A program made the position numbers and the translations under genes. From Portunus trituberculatus (lineage: Eukaryota; Arthropoda; Malacostraca; Decapoda; Portunidae): a stretch of 64,000 nt of DNA. The first letter of the stretch is position 1, and each line of letters opens with the position of its first letter. The notes beneath the pieces are model-generated. The model saw only the letters and a list, made by a program, of their open reading frames with translations. It had not been told where the DNA came from and made no database searches. Positions 24,264-34,847 of this stretch are shown in pieces. The DNA lies in the NCBI RefSeq assembly GCF_017591435.1, contig NC_059300.1, forward strand, positions 19,056,436-19,120,435, in the 5' to 3' direction.

Positions 24264-25903
24264 ACAGTTAACTGCTGCTCACCGGGGAGTATGACGCTCC
24301 ACAGGGTCCCCAACACTATATATTTCTCAGCAGCCGCAACACTCAGGTTCTTTCTGCTGAAAATGTGCAAACTCTAATAGACTGCTGTTACCTCACAGCG
24401 TCACAGCTGCTCTGAGAGGCGGCTAGATACTCTATCAGCCAGCATGTACCAATCCCTTCCCTGAGCCTTGCACACCCAGCCCCTATTAGTAGACAAATAA
24501 TACTACAGAAATAGAGGTCGCCAGCAGTGTATAACTTCCCCCACTGCTAGGGAATCTCCTTAGCAACTTCGTTTCCTCCTGTACCAAACCAAGTAGAATT
24601 TATAGATGGTATATGTTATGCGTATGGGCGAAGCCTTAATACTCCGTAGAGAAACTGCCCACATGCACAATTCCACCCACTTCTCTACAGGAGTATTAAT
24701 GCCTCTCCACGCGCCTTGTACCCAGACTGTAAGTGCCTACAGACTGGGACAAGATGTGCAGTATATATATTACTAAATTACTTAATATAACAGATGCTTG
24801 CCAGCACCTGTCAAGACTGACTCCCCGTGCCTACGGCTTACTATGAGACACGATGCGTATACCACATCTGGTGGTATACACAAGCCCAACTACCAACTCC
24901 AGGTGACAACCAGCCACGCAGGGAGTCAAGATACTCGTAGTTAACAGGTCATGCAGACGATTACTGCACGCCAACTGGGAGACAGCATGAAGCTTCCCAC
25001 CAGACAACCAGTGTGTGTGGCTACGGCCACTATAAACAGTATACTACAGAAGCTACACAACAAGATGATGGTGGCACATAGCCGCCCACCAAACCACACT
25101 GGTGACCACGGCCACCTAACAAACAACAATTGGGACGAGACAGTAACGTGTCTCTCCACGTCGCCACTCACCAAGAGGACAAACGCAAAAACACGGGAAA
25201 TGCTACACTTTCCCTTGGAACAACCAACCCATTGCTCCACACCGTCACGGCCTAACCAGCAGCAAACAAGCTACTCAAAAAGGAGGACACAACTCCCAGA
25301 CCGAGACTGTTGAGCACCCAGAACAGCCCAGCAACACGTGTCTCAACCCTTTTCCAAGAACCAAGAGTGCACGTGTCTACCTCCGTTGAAGACTGGCTCG
25401 GTACTATAAACAGTATACTACAGAAACTATACAAAAAAGATGATGGTGGCACACAGCCACCCACCAAACCACACTGGTGACCACGGCCACCTACAAAACG
25501 ACAATCAGGACGAGACAGTAACATGTCTCTCCGCATCGCCACTCACAAGAGGGAACGAACGCAAAACACGGGAAATGCAACCAAACCTGCTACACTTCCC
25601 TTGGAACAACAAGCCTGTTGCTCCACACCGTCACAGCCTAACCAGCAGCAAAACAACTACTCAAAAGGAGGGCACAACTCCCAGACCGAGACTGTCGAGC
25701 ACCCAGAACAGCCTAGCAACACTGTGCCAAAAACCCAAGAGCGAACGTGTCTACCTCGGCTCGGTACTGACGTGATGTGATGCTTGCAGGCCCAGCAAGA
25801 TGGCGGGATCAAAGGGGGGGAGGTTGGCCGCATAGAGGCCCGCGCTGGGGGCCGCCATATACACGAAATAATAAATTAAAGGGGAAATAAAGCGGTGCTC
25901 CTC

Positions 25904-25916
<13 letters not shown>
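24260..25916 (+). mobile_element. Large LTR-like element (probable solo LTR), copy 1
   Basis: About 1.66 kb starting TGTTACAG and ending CTCCTCACA, the TG...CA ends of LTRs. A reverse-complement copy lies at 40415-42007 and shares the whole layout, including the ends. The right end carries AATAAA at 25884-25889 and again near 25900, placed like an LTR poly(A) signal. Both flanks are (TA)n, so the target duplication cannot be read here; copy 2 shows ATAT on both sides. It has no long reading frame. TGTTACG-type ends are shared with the Gypsy LTR at 62532, but the sequences otherwise differ. A long terminal-repeat-less repeat is the alternative. Confidence 0.55.
25031..25770. repeat. Two tandem ~374-bp units inside the LTR-like element
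   Basis: The block starting TATAAACAGTATACTACAGA recurs at 25405. GATGATGGTGGCACA starts at 25064 and 25439, a period of about 375. The units share the ACCAAACCACACTGGTGACC, GACGAGACAGTAAC and CCCAGACCGAGACTGT blocks, with scattered indels. The inverse copy has the same dimer. Confidence 0.85.

Positions 25917-25972
<56 letters not shown>
25917..25972. repeat. (TA)n right of LTR-like copy 1
   Basis: About 28 TA units; the right flank of the LTR-like element and the left flank of the promoter-like block. Confidence 0.95.
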
Positions 25973-25975
<3 letters not shown>

Positions 25976-26609
25976 GGCCTCAGAACATTCCTCCTTAAAC
26001 ACCTGTCGCACCCGGGGTAGGTATCCCTGAGGGGAAGGAGTAAAAGTTGGTGTCTTGTGGTAGGGGGTGGGGGGTGAAGGAAGCATGAGGTGATGTAACG
26101 TCGTCCTGCTCGCCACGTAATTGGCTGGACCATCCGCCTCTGCTGCGCCAGCCTCTGATTGGCCACAGCCGACGTGCTGTTGCCCCTGGCCATATAAAAA
26201 GAGGTGTGACAAGATTGAGGAAGCTTTTGTCCTTCCGACTGCCACGAGCCTTGTGTCGCTTACGCACCAAGGAAGTACCGCCTTCTCACTGTACAACCCC
26301 TCGCCTATGTTTGTGAACCCCTTCGCCCGTGACATTACGGCTGTGTGTGTAATTGTTACTCAATAGTGAAAGGAAGAAACTTTACTTGTGTTTCCCTGTG
26401 CTTGTATGAGTGTGTGCCTGAGCTGTATGTGCCTGTAACGTGTCTGCGAGAATCTGCGTTGTCGGCCCTCCGGTCCTCACCACACTGCCAGCTAATGAAC
26501 CAACGAGAAATGCTCTGGGTAAGTCGTTTATGCCAACCTGCTGAACACAGGTAAGACAGCGACTGAACAGTGCACCAGACAACGACACACCCCGATAGCT
26601 TTCATAACA
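25973..26609 (+). other. GC-richer block between two (TA)n tracts, possible solo LTR or gene start
   Basis: About 635 bp, of higher GC than its surroundings, with a promoter-like core and downstream donor-like sites (GGGTAAGTCG at 26517, CAGGTAAGAC at 26548). No protein is recognisable. The frames open on the minus strand run into the (TA)n and are unlikely to be real. The right end, CATAACA followed by ATATA, would fit an LTR end, but no second copy is present to define it. Confidence 0.35.
26115..26202 (+). promoter_or_regulatory. Putative Pol II promoter: two inverted CCAAT boxes and a TATA box
   Basis: TAATTGGCTGG (26118) and TGATTGGCCAC (26157) are inverted CCAAT boxes about 40 bp apart, and CATATAAAAAGAGG (26191) is a strong TATA box about 30 bp downstream. 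The arrangement predicts transcription to the right, starting near 26225. Whether it serves a host gene or a retroelement cannot be decided here. Confidence 0.5.
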
Positions 26610-26618
26610 ATATATACA

Positions 26619-26683
<65 letters not shown>
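26610..26683. repeat. (TA)n left of LINE-D
   Basis: About 32 TA units after a short TATACAG transition. Confidence 0.95.
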
Positions 26684-26685
<2 letters not shown>

Positions 26686-27029
26686 GGAGTAGGCAGTAGT
26701 CACCTGCCGCCCGGTGGAATACTCCAGGAGAGGTACTTACGGGGATGTAGGCAGTGCTGCAGACTGAGTGATTCCCCGTGTCCTCTCTTCCCGGTTCCCT
26801 TTGTGGTCTCATTTATACAATTGAGCAGCTGCAGCCTGCCCTCTAAAGACAACTTCTACTACTTCCTACACTACACTACAACACCTTACACTTTTACACT
26901 CTCTTCAAATCAAAATTTAATAATGGCTTCACCACGCCCTGCCTCGGAGTCCCCTCTGGGAGGGACCATAAATGTCCCCAGGTCGGACTGCCCTCTGCTG
27001 TCGACCTTGGGTGTCTTGACACTTCATCT
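26684..27029 (+). mobile_element. LINE-D 5' region
   Basis: Untranslated leader of the LINE-D copy, with TTCCCTTTGTGGTCTC and GCCTGCCCTCTAAAGACAAC near 26797-26852, also present at 17783-17837 and 21970-22023. An ATG at 26922 opens a short frame (MASPRPASESPLGG), which may be the N-terminus of the single ORF after a frame break. No separate ORF1 was found. Confidence 0.6.
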
Positions 27030-29860
27030 AATACTTTCACTATCAATTTCTGCAACATTCGTGGCCTTCGTTCTAATTTTCAATCTGTGGAACACCACCT
27101 CTCCTCTACTAAACCTCATCTTCTCTTCCTAACCGAAACACAGTTGTCTGTGACTACTGACAGCAGCCCTTTTCTGTTCCCTCCTACTTGCTCTATCCTC
27201 ATTTTCAATCCAAAGCTGGATGTTGCGCATACGTGCGTAACGACACCACTTGCTCTCGTGCCCACAATCTTGAATCTTCAGAATTTTCTACCATCTGGCT
27301 AAGACTTCAATGTCACTCTCTAACTAAATTCATCTGTGCTGTATACCTCTCACCTAATTCCTCTGACTATGTAAAATTCTTTGACTATTTGACTTCCAAG
27401 GTGGAGCACATCTTATCTCACTTTCCTTTTGCTGAGATCTCCATTTTAGGGATTTCAATGTTCACCACCAGCTTTGGCTTTCATCTTCTTTCACTGACCA
27501 ACCTGGTGAACAAACCTTCAACTTTGCTATCCTTCATGACCTAGAGCAGCTAGTGAAGTTCCCTACCCGTATTCCTGACCGCCTTGGAGACACGCCCAAC
27601 ATTCTTGATCTTTTCCTAACCTCCAACCCTTCTGCTTACTCTGTTAAACTTTCCTCTCCGTTGGGCTCCTCCGACCACAATCTAATTTCCGTTACCAGTT
27701 CTATCACTCCAGTGCAGCCTCAGGACCCGCCTAAGCGGAGGTGCTTCTGGCATTTTAACTCTGCTAAGTGGGAGGAACTAAGGCAGTACTATTCTGATTT
27801 CCTTGGGATGATTATTGTTTTCATGTCAGAGATCCTTCTCTTTGTGCCGAGCGCATAACAGAGGTGATTATCTCTGGCATGGAGCTATACATTCCTCATA
27901 CTTTCTCTAACCCTAAAGCTAAAAAGCCTTGGTTTAACTCTGCTTGTTCTCGTGCTGTCAATGATAGAGAGGCGGCTCACAAACGGTTCCGTAGCCATCC
28001 AACTGCTGAAACTCATGCCCTATATATTTCTGCCCGTAATCATGCCAAATCTATTCTCCAACTTACTAAAAACTCTTTCATCAATAGAAAATGTCAAAGT
28101 CTTTCCAATTCTAACTCCTCTCGAGATTTCTGGCATCTAGCCAATAATATCTCTAACAACTTTACTTCTTCGTCTTTCCCTCCTTTACTTCATCCAGATG
28201 GCTCTACAGCTGTCTCTTCTTTTCTAAAGCTGAACTCTTCGCTCAAACCTTTGCTACCAACTCAACTTTGGATGATTCTGGGCATATTCCTCCTACTCCT
28301 CCACCCTCTGACTACTTCATCCCTAAAATTAAAATTCTTTATAAAGACGTTTTCCTGGCCCTCTCTGGCCTTGATTCTCGGAAGGCTTACGGTCCGGATG
28401 GAGTCCCTCCTGTTGTTCTCAAAAACTGTGCTTCCGAACTCGCTCACTGCCTGGTCAAACTCTTTCATCTGTGTCTCTCTACTTCTATTTATCCTTCTTG
28501 CTGGAAGTTTGCTCACATTCAACCTGTCCCTAAAAAAGGTGACCACTCCAATCCTTCTAACTACCGCCCTATAGCTTTGATTTCCTGCCTTTCTAAAGCC
28601 TTTGAGTCTATCCTTAATAGGAAGATAATGAGGCATCTATCAGCTCACAACCTTCTCTCTGATTGCCAGTATGGTTTCCGTAAAGGCAGATCTACTGGTG
28701 ATCTTCTTACTTTCCTAACTGAATCTTGGTCATCCTCTTTTAGGGACTTCGGTGAAACCTTTGCTGTCGGCCTTGACATATCGAAAGCCTTCGATAGAGT
28801 CTGGCACAAATCTTTAATTTCTAAACTACCCTCCTACGGATTCTATCCTTCTCTCTGTACCTTCATCTCCAGTTTCCTTTCCGATCGTTCTATTGCTGCT
28901 GTAGTAGACGGTCACTGTTCTTCCCTAAAACTATCAACAGTGGTGTTCCACAGGGTTCTGTCCTATCACCCACTCTCTTTCTATTATTCATCAATGATCT
29001 CCTAAATCTGACTCAATGCCCTATCCACTCCTATGCTGATGATACCACCCTGCATTATTCAACAGCGTTCAACAGACGCCCAACCCAACAACAATTAAAT
29101 GACTCAAGGCGAGATGCTATGGGACGCCTAACTTCTGATCTTTCACTTGTTTCTGATTGGGGCAGAGAAAACCTGGTTTTGTTCAATGCCTCAAAAACTC
29201 AATTTCTACAACTATCTACTCGACATAACCTTCCAGACAACTATCCTCTCTTCTTCAATAACACTCAACTTCCCTCTCCTCTACATTAAACACACTCGGT
29301 CTATCCTTCACTAAAAATCTAAACTGGAAATTTCACATCTCTACTCTTGCTAAATCAGCTTCCAAGAAGTTAGGTGTCCTATGGCGTCTTCGTCCATTTT
29401 CTCTCCCTCCCAGCTGCTTGCTCTGTACAAGGGCCTTATCCGCCCGTGTATGGAGTATGGCTCTCATGTCTGGGGGATCCACACACAGCTTTACTAAACA
29501 AGGTGGAATCTAAAGCTTTTCGTCTTATCAACTCTTCTCCTCTAACTGACTGTCTTGATTCTTTAAGTCACCGCCGCAATGTTGCATCTTTATCTGTCTT
29601 CTACCGCTGTTTTCATGCTGTCTGCTCTTCTGAACTTGCTAACTGCATGCCTTCCCCTCCTGCGGCCTCGCTGCACAAGACTCTCTACTTCTTCTCATCC
29701 CTATTCTGTCCATCTTCCTAATGCAAGAGTTAACCAGTATCTTCACTCCTTCATTCCCTACACTGGTAAACTCTGGAACTCTCTACCTGTGTCTGTATTT
29801 CCACCTGCCTATGACTTAAACTCTTTCAAAAGAGGAGTGTCAAGACACCTCTTACGTTAA
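27030..29860 (+). pseudogene. LINE-D ORF (endonuclease-reverse transcriptase), about six frame breaks
   Basis: Jockey/CR1-group LINE polyprotein. Endonuclease: FCNIRGLRSNFQSVEHHL near 27049, LLFLTETQLS near 27118, AVYLSPNSSDYVKFFDYL near 27338, the ILGDFN position near 27445 (broken), TPNILDLFLTSNPS near 27592 and SSDHNLISV near 27670. RT: RKAYGPDGVPPVVLKN near 28379, NYRPIALISCLSKAFE near 28560, YGFRKGRSTGD near 28670, LDISKAFDRVWHKSL near 28772, VPQGSVLSPTLFLLFINDLL near 28945-28999 across a shift, and SYADDTTLH near 29030. The C-terminal domain ends RGVSRHLLR with TAA 29858-29860. Several stretches are open for more than 200 codons, so the copy is young or the breaks include sequencing errors. 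Confidence 0.85.
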
Positions 29861-29985
29861 CTGGACCCTCCTTTTAGATTTTTTGTTTTTCTCTTTCTAC
29901 TTTCCTCTTAACAGGGCCTGGCAACCAGCGGGATTTTTTTTTTTTCCAACACTTTGTTTGCCCTTGGCCAGTGCCCTTGTAATGT

Positions 29986-30000
<15 letters not shown>
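29861..30000 (+). other. LINE-D 3' UTR and poly(A)
   Basis: Contains the tail seen in every LINE-D copy here (CCTGGCAACCAGCGGG, then TTTGCCCTTGGCCAGTGCCC) and ends in 17 A, which pass into (TA)n at 30002. Confidence 0.8.

Positions 30001-30040
<40 letters not shown>
30001..30040. repeat. (TA)n at LINE-D tail
   Basis: TA repeat with one TTT interruption. Its last TA is the possible target duplication of the Tigger end at 30041. Confidence 0.9.
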
Positions 30041-30204
30041 CAGTAATACTCCGCTTAACGAACAGGATAGGGGGTGTCAAAGCTGTTCGTTGAGCGGAAA
30101 TTTGTTAAGCGGATGTAATTTTCCCATAGGAAATAATGGAAAAAAGGAGGATGCGTTCTGGGCTGGTCCCCAACATACCATGGGTTAAAGAAAGAAAAGA
30201 AAAA

Positions 30205-30211
<7 letters not shown>
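30041..30211 (+). mobile_element. Left end of a Tigger-like DNA transposon
   Basis: Starts CAGTAATACTCCGCTTAACG next to TA, with repeats of TTCGTTGAGCGG and TTGTTAAGCGG and the TTTCCCATAGGAAATAATGG motif typical beneath Tigger ends. The inverse of this terminus occurs at 42330-42355 (GGAGTATTA). The segment ends in an A-rich run and (TA)n at 30212-30254. Confidence 0.65.
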
Positions 30212-30254
<43 letters not shown>

Positions 30255-30257
<3 letters not shown>

Positions 30258-31287
30258 GTGCTCAGAGCGACAACCACGTAAGCGACATCGCGGTCAAAAA
30301 TGAGATAATGATCGAATGAAATAAAGCAACTCTCGATCTATTTGGCGGTGTTTAGCATTTACATGTTTCTTATAAACTAAATACTCTAATTTCAATTTTA
30401 AAAAAGGGTATCTCAGGCGGAAACTACAACTTGAGTGAGTCCTCGGTGCTTACGTTTTCTTTAAAAAAGGAATGTGAGGCATGGCTCCGCGCCGAAATGT
30501 GACAACTCACACACCTCACTCCCACTGGACGTCCTGACACTATCACACAATATTATGAAAACAGGGACCACCATCTTCTTCCTAAGGAAATTCTGCATCA
30601 CATAAGCACTAATATAAAATAATCACGCGAGAAAAAATATATGAAAAGAAGCAATAATTAAAGTAGCGCATACACATTTTCTCCCACATTTTCAGCACCG
30701 CCTCTCCTCGCACAGATCATGAGGAAGGGACATTGGAGTTATAATACCACTCTACAGGAAGGATATCTGTCTTAATAAAAAAAAATATAAGAACGATGAT
30801 AGACTGCTTGCGGATAGGAGTAACTTCAACTGAATGCCATTAAACAATTCTTTGACTCATCGAGTCACGAAAGTTTTTAGTTAAAGACGAAAGATTTATA
30901 CATTTAGAAGGGAACCCGAGATGGTTTCATCCATATATGGGTAAATGCGTTGTGTAAAACTGAATGAAAAATATGAAAGTGAATACCAAACAACTGCTGC
31001 CAATACGTAAATGAATAATAATTATGCATAATGACATGAAATCAGTTTGGTTCCATGTAGAACACAGCTACGAGCGCAAATCTCAGACATTTCGCGCCAC
31101 TTTTGACTTGAATAGAAACTGTTACTCAAAAATTTATCGATAATCTGTAACAATAAAATAGCATATCAGTGCATATATTTATTTTATTAGGCTATTTTGT
31201 CATAAATCATCATTCATAGTACGATTTTTTAACTCAGTATTAATTGTTATGCTTTATTGCGCATAGCCTACTTTTGTTAGGCTATTA

Positions 31288-31328
<41 letters not shown>

Positions 31329-32286
31329 TTTATTATCATTATTATTATTAAGTATTATCATTATTATTTCAGCAACTTTCCCAAACATTACCTATGACCA
31401 TCCAACACTGTTCCTACCCAACATCATGCATCACCACTTATCACCACTATCCTGTCATCATCCAGCATCACATCTTCTCACTATGACTCATCATCATCCA
31501 TCATTATTCCTACCCACTATAACCCCTCTAGGGGGAAGACGAGAGTGGGGAAGGTGGGCGTGGGATGATGATACGTGACAAAATTACACAAAATTACACA
31601 ATGTTACACTAATATTCAATATTTATTAGAAATTGTCAAGCAAATACTAAGTAACACATCTTCTTACTAAATTCTATCATATGGAGGTATTTCCTCATTA
31701 CTAGTTTTTCAAGTATTTTAGCTTTGAATATGTCCGAGAAAACACAAAATCACGCATCGAAAATTCCATTTTGGGCACAAAAATCACATTGCTACTTTTG
31801 CATCCTCACCACTAAAAAAATAGGTTGCACCTTGACAATTAGGCGTATTCAATCAACAGCCGCCATCAGTCATCGACGCGTCTCCAGCCTCCACTCCCCC
31901 ACCGATGTCTCGGCCAGACCTGAGTAAGTATATGTTTGTCTGTCTCACTGTCTGTTACAAGTTCATGCTTCAGTGTTATTCAACCTGAGTATCTGAATGT
32001 CTATCTACCTTATAGTGTCAGTTAGCCGTACAATGTACATCATGTCAACCTCAGTACCCTCACAGTGCCAATAAACCTGACAGTAGCCTACTTGTCAAGT
32101 TCATAGTATCTGTCATCCTCATGGGCTCAAATCATCCTTACAATGCCAATTAACCTTATAACGCCTTTTCAATGACAAAAAAAAAAAAAAAAAAAAAAAC
32201 ATGCAGTGTCTGATCATCACCACTAATGAACCTTTGTGTTATTCGACGTTGCGATGTCAACCTTATTATTGTTACCTATAAACCAT
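30255..32286. other. Two kilobases without a recognised gene
   Basis: AT-rich, mostly unique-looking. It holds a (TTA)n microsatellite at 31288-31350, a CATCA/CACCA-rich low-complexity stretch at 31400-31510 and poly(A) at 32176-32199. A GC-richer island at 31850-31925 contains ATGTCTCGGCCAGACCTGA immediately followed by the donor GTAAGTATAT, which looks like the end of a first exon on the plus strand. TTTCCCAAAC-type AT tracts show no element ends. Confidence 0.4.
31840..31920 (+). other. Candidate 5' exon with strong splice donor
   Basis: GC-rich stretch ending ACCTGA|GTAAGTAT. Spliced to the acceptor at 34830 (TTTTTCCTCAG), it would add a short upstream reading frame ending in TGA and leave the ATG at 34848 as the main start. 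The pairing is inference; no poly-pyrimidine or branch point was tested. Confidence 0.3.
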
Positions 32287-32307
32287 GTGTGTGTGTGTGT
32301 GTGTGTA
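32287..32307. repeat. (GT)n at LINE-A 3' end (minus copy)
   Basis: Ten GT units directly after the reversed AGGTAAATAC tail of the minus-strand LINE-A. Confidence 0.95.
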
Positions 32308-34751
32308 TTTACCTAATTGTATTTACCTAATTGTAACATACGGGAAAAGAGCTATGCTCGTGTTGTCCCGTCTCCATATCTATTAATGTCCAGCTTTTTC
32401 TTAAAATCATGAATATTCCTTGCGTTGACCACTTCCACGTCTAAACTATTCCATGCTTCCACCCTTCTATGAGGAAGCTATATTTTTCACATCTCTCCTA
32501 TAAGTGGCCATTTTAGTTTTTCCCATGCCCTCTCGACATTCTTCCATTCCACATACACAGATCTTCCCTATCCATTTTTCCATGCCAATCATCACTCTGT
32601 ATATTGCTATCAGGTCTCCCCTTTCTCTTCTGTTTTCCAGGGTTGGAAGTTGCATTCTTTTCAGTCTGTCTTCATAAGTCAAATCTCTTAAGTCAGGCAC
32701 CATTTTCGTTGCAGCCCTCTGTACTTTCTCTAGTTTCCTTATGTGTTTCTTTAAGTTCGGAGCCCACTGTATTGTTGCATATTCAAGCCTCGGTCTTATC
32801 ATTGCAGTAATTATTTTCTTCATCATTTCTTCATCTAGATATACGAACGCCACTCTTATGTTCCTCAATAAGTTCAATACTTCTCCAATTATTTTGTTTA
32901 TATGTCTCTCTGGCGATAGGTCATTGGTAATTGTCACCCCAAGGTCTTTTTCTTCATGACTGGTTTTATGTCTTCATTTCCTATCTTGTACATACTCCTG
33001 ATTCTTCTTTCACTCTTGCCAAACTCTATTTTCTTGCATTTTGTCGTGTTGAACTCCATTTGCCATGTACAGCTCCATTTCCATATTCTGTCCAAGTCTT
33101 CCTGGAGTAGTTCGCAATCTTTGTCACATCTCACTTTTCGTAACAATTTTGCATCGTCTGCAAATAGGCTCACATAACTGGACACCCCATCCACCATGTC
33201 ATTTATGTAGACTGCGAACATTACTGGTGCCAACACTGATCCCTGTGGAACTCCACTCTCCACCAATCCCCATTCTGATGGTCTGTCCTTAATTATTGTT
33301 CTCATTTCTCTTCCTACCAAAAGTCTTCCATCCATTTTAGTAAACTGCCATGCACTCCTCCTACCATTTCAAGTTTCCAGATCAGTCTCTGGTGTGGTAC
33401 CTTATCAAAGGCCTTTTTTAAATCCAGATATATTCCATCAGCCCAACCATCTCTTTCCTGTATTACATCTATCACCCTCGAATAGTAACATATCAGGTTT
33501 GTCGTGCATGAACGCCCTTTCCTAAAACCAAATTGACACTCACAAAGTATGTCATTTTTCTCCAAGAAGTCTGTCCATCTAGTCTTCACCACCCTCTCAC
33601 ACATCTTAGCTACCACACTTGTAAGTGACACTGGTCTATAGTTCAATGGGTCTCTCTTGTTACCTGATTTATAGATTGGGACAATGTTAGCTCTTTTCCA
33701 GTCTTGGGGCACTACGCCTTCCCTTAATGAGGCATCAATTACTTCACAAACTTTTTCTGCCAATTGCTCCCTGCATTCTCTTAAAATCCATCCTGATACC
33801 CCATCAGGTCCCACAGCTTTTCTCACTTCTAAACTCCCCATCATGTTCTTGATCTCCTCCACCGTTACTTGAAACTCCTTCATAATCCCTTTCTGTTCCA
33901 TTACCAGTGGTTTGTCAAAAGCAGTCTCCTTTGTGAATACCTTCCGAAAGCATCCATTCATAGCCTCTGCCATTTCCCTGGGATCTTCACTGTATACTCC
34001 ATTTACTTCTAAACTTTCAATACTTTCTCTATTTTTGATGTTGTTGTTCACATGTCTGTAAAAAAGCCTTGGTTGGTCTTTACATTTATCAATTATATCC
34101 TTTTCTTGTTTCTTTCTTTCTTCTCTTCTAATCAACACATATTCATTTCTTGCTCTTTTGTAACTTTCCCACTGCTTAATCCGTCTTTTCCTTCTCCACC
34201 TCTTCCATGCATCCTCTTTTCTTGTTCTAGCCTTTTCACATCTATCGTTAAACCAGTCCTGCTTTCCAACTTCTCTATGTTGTCTTATTGGTACAAATTT
34301 TTCTCACCTTCTTTGTATATTTTTATAAATTCCTTCCACTTTTCATTTGCTCCTTAGCACTCTTGAATTTCATCCAATTTGTCTCTTGAAAGAATTTCTT
34401 TAGGTTTCCAAAATCTGTCTTGGCATAATTCCATCTTCCCACTTTATATTCTTCATTTCTTCTAGATTTCTCTTCATCTATCACCTTGAACTCCAAAACT
34501 GCATGATCACTCTTTGCTAAAGGGCACTCCACCCTCATCTCCTCAATGACCATTGGCTCTGTACTAAAGACCAAGTCCAGTCTTGACGATGCTCCCTCTC
34601 CTCCAAACCTAGTATCTTCTTTGACCCACTGAGTTAACACATTTTCCATTGCCAGTGTCAATAGTGTATTTCCCCATGTTGTCTCTGATCCTTCCATTGA
34701 CCAGTCCTCCCAACACACCTCTTTACAATTAAAATCTCCCATCATTATAGT

Positions 34752-34754
<3 letters not shown>
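32308..34754 (-). pseudogene. Minus-strand 5'-truncated LINE-A: ORF2 from endonuclease to end
   Basis: The best-preserved LINE-A copy. The minus strand begins in the endonuclease (MMGDFNCKEVCWEDWSMEG, 34745 downwards) and keeps long open stretches at 34745-34323, 34138-33314, 33335-32934 and 32937-32467. They carry KAVGPDGVSG, NYRPVSLTSV, GFRKGRSCTTNL, LDLKKAFDKVPHQR, GVPQGSVLAPV, FADDAKLLRK, RPRLEYATIQWAPNLKKH and RVQRAATKMVPDL-type blocks (here VQRAATKMVPDLRDL). Stop at 32352-32354 (complement). Two breaks (near 33315 and 32935) are shared with the other LINE-A copies. Both ends of the copy abut GT repeats. Confidence 0.85.

Positions 34755-34790
<36 letters not shown>
34755..34790. repeat. 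(GT)n at LINE-A 5' truncation point
   Basis: About 17 GT units directly at the truncated 5' end of the minus LINE-A. With 32287-32307 this puts GT repeats on both sides of the insertion. Confidence 0.95.
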
Positions 34791-34847
34791 GTTTGTTTAA
34801 AATTTATTTATCATACAAATTTTTCCTCAGGTTATTGACGTGCAAAG

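Noticed and set aside
25031..25770. CRISPR-like or satellite array
   Set aside because: There are only two long units without regular spacers, and both lie within a dispersed LTR-like element.
25751..26335. 194-codon minus-strand frame
   Set aside because: It runs through a (TA)n array and opposes a plausible plus-strand promoter; no protein features.
28262..28636. 124-codon minus-strand frame
   Set aside because: Antisense to the LINE-D RT.
31400..31510. CATCA-rich stretch as a minisatellite
   Set aside because: The motif recurs irregularly without a stable unit.
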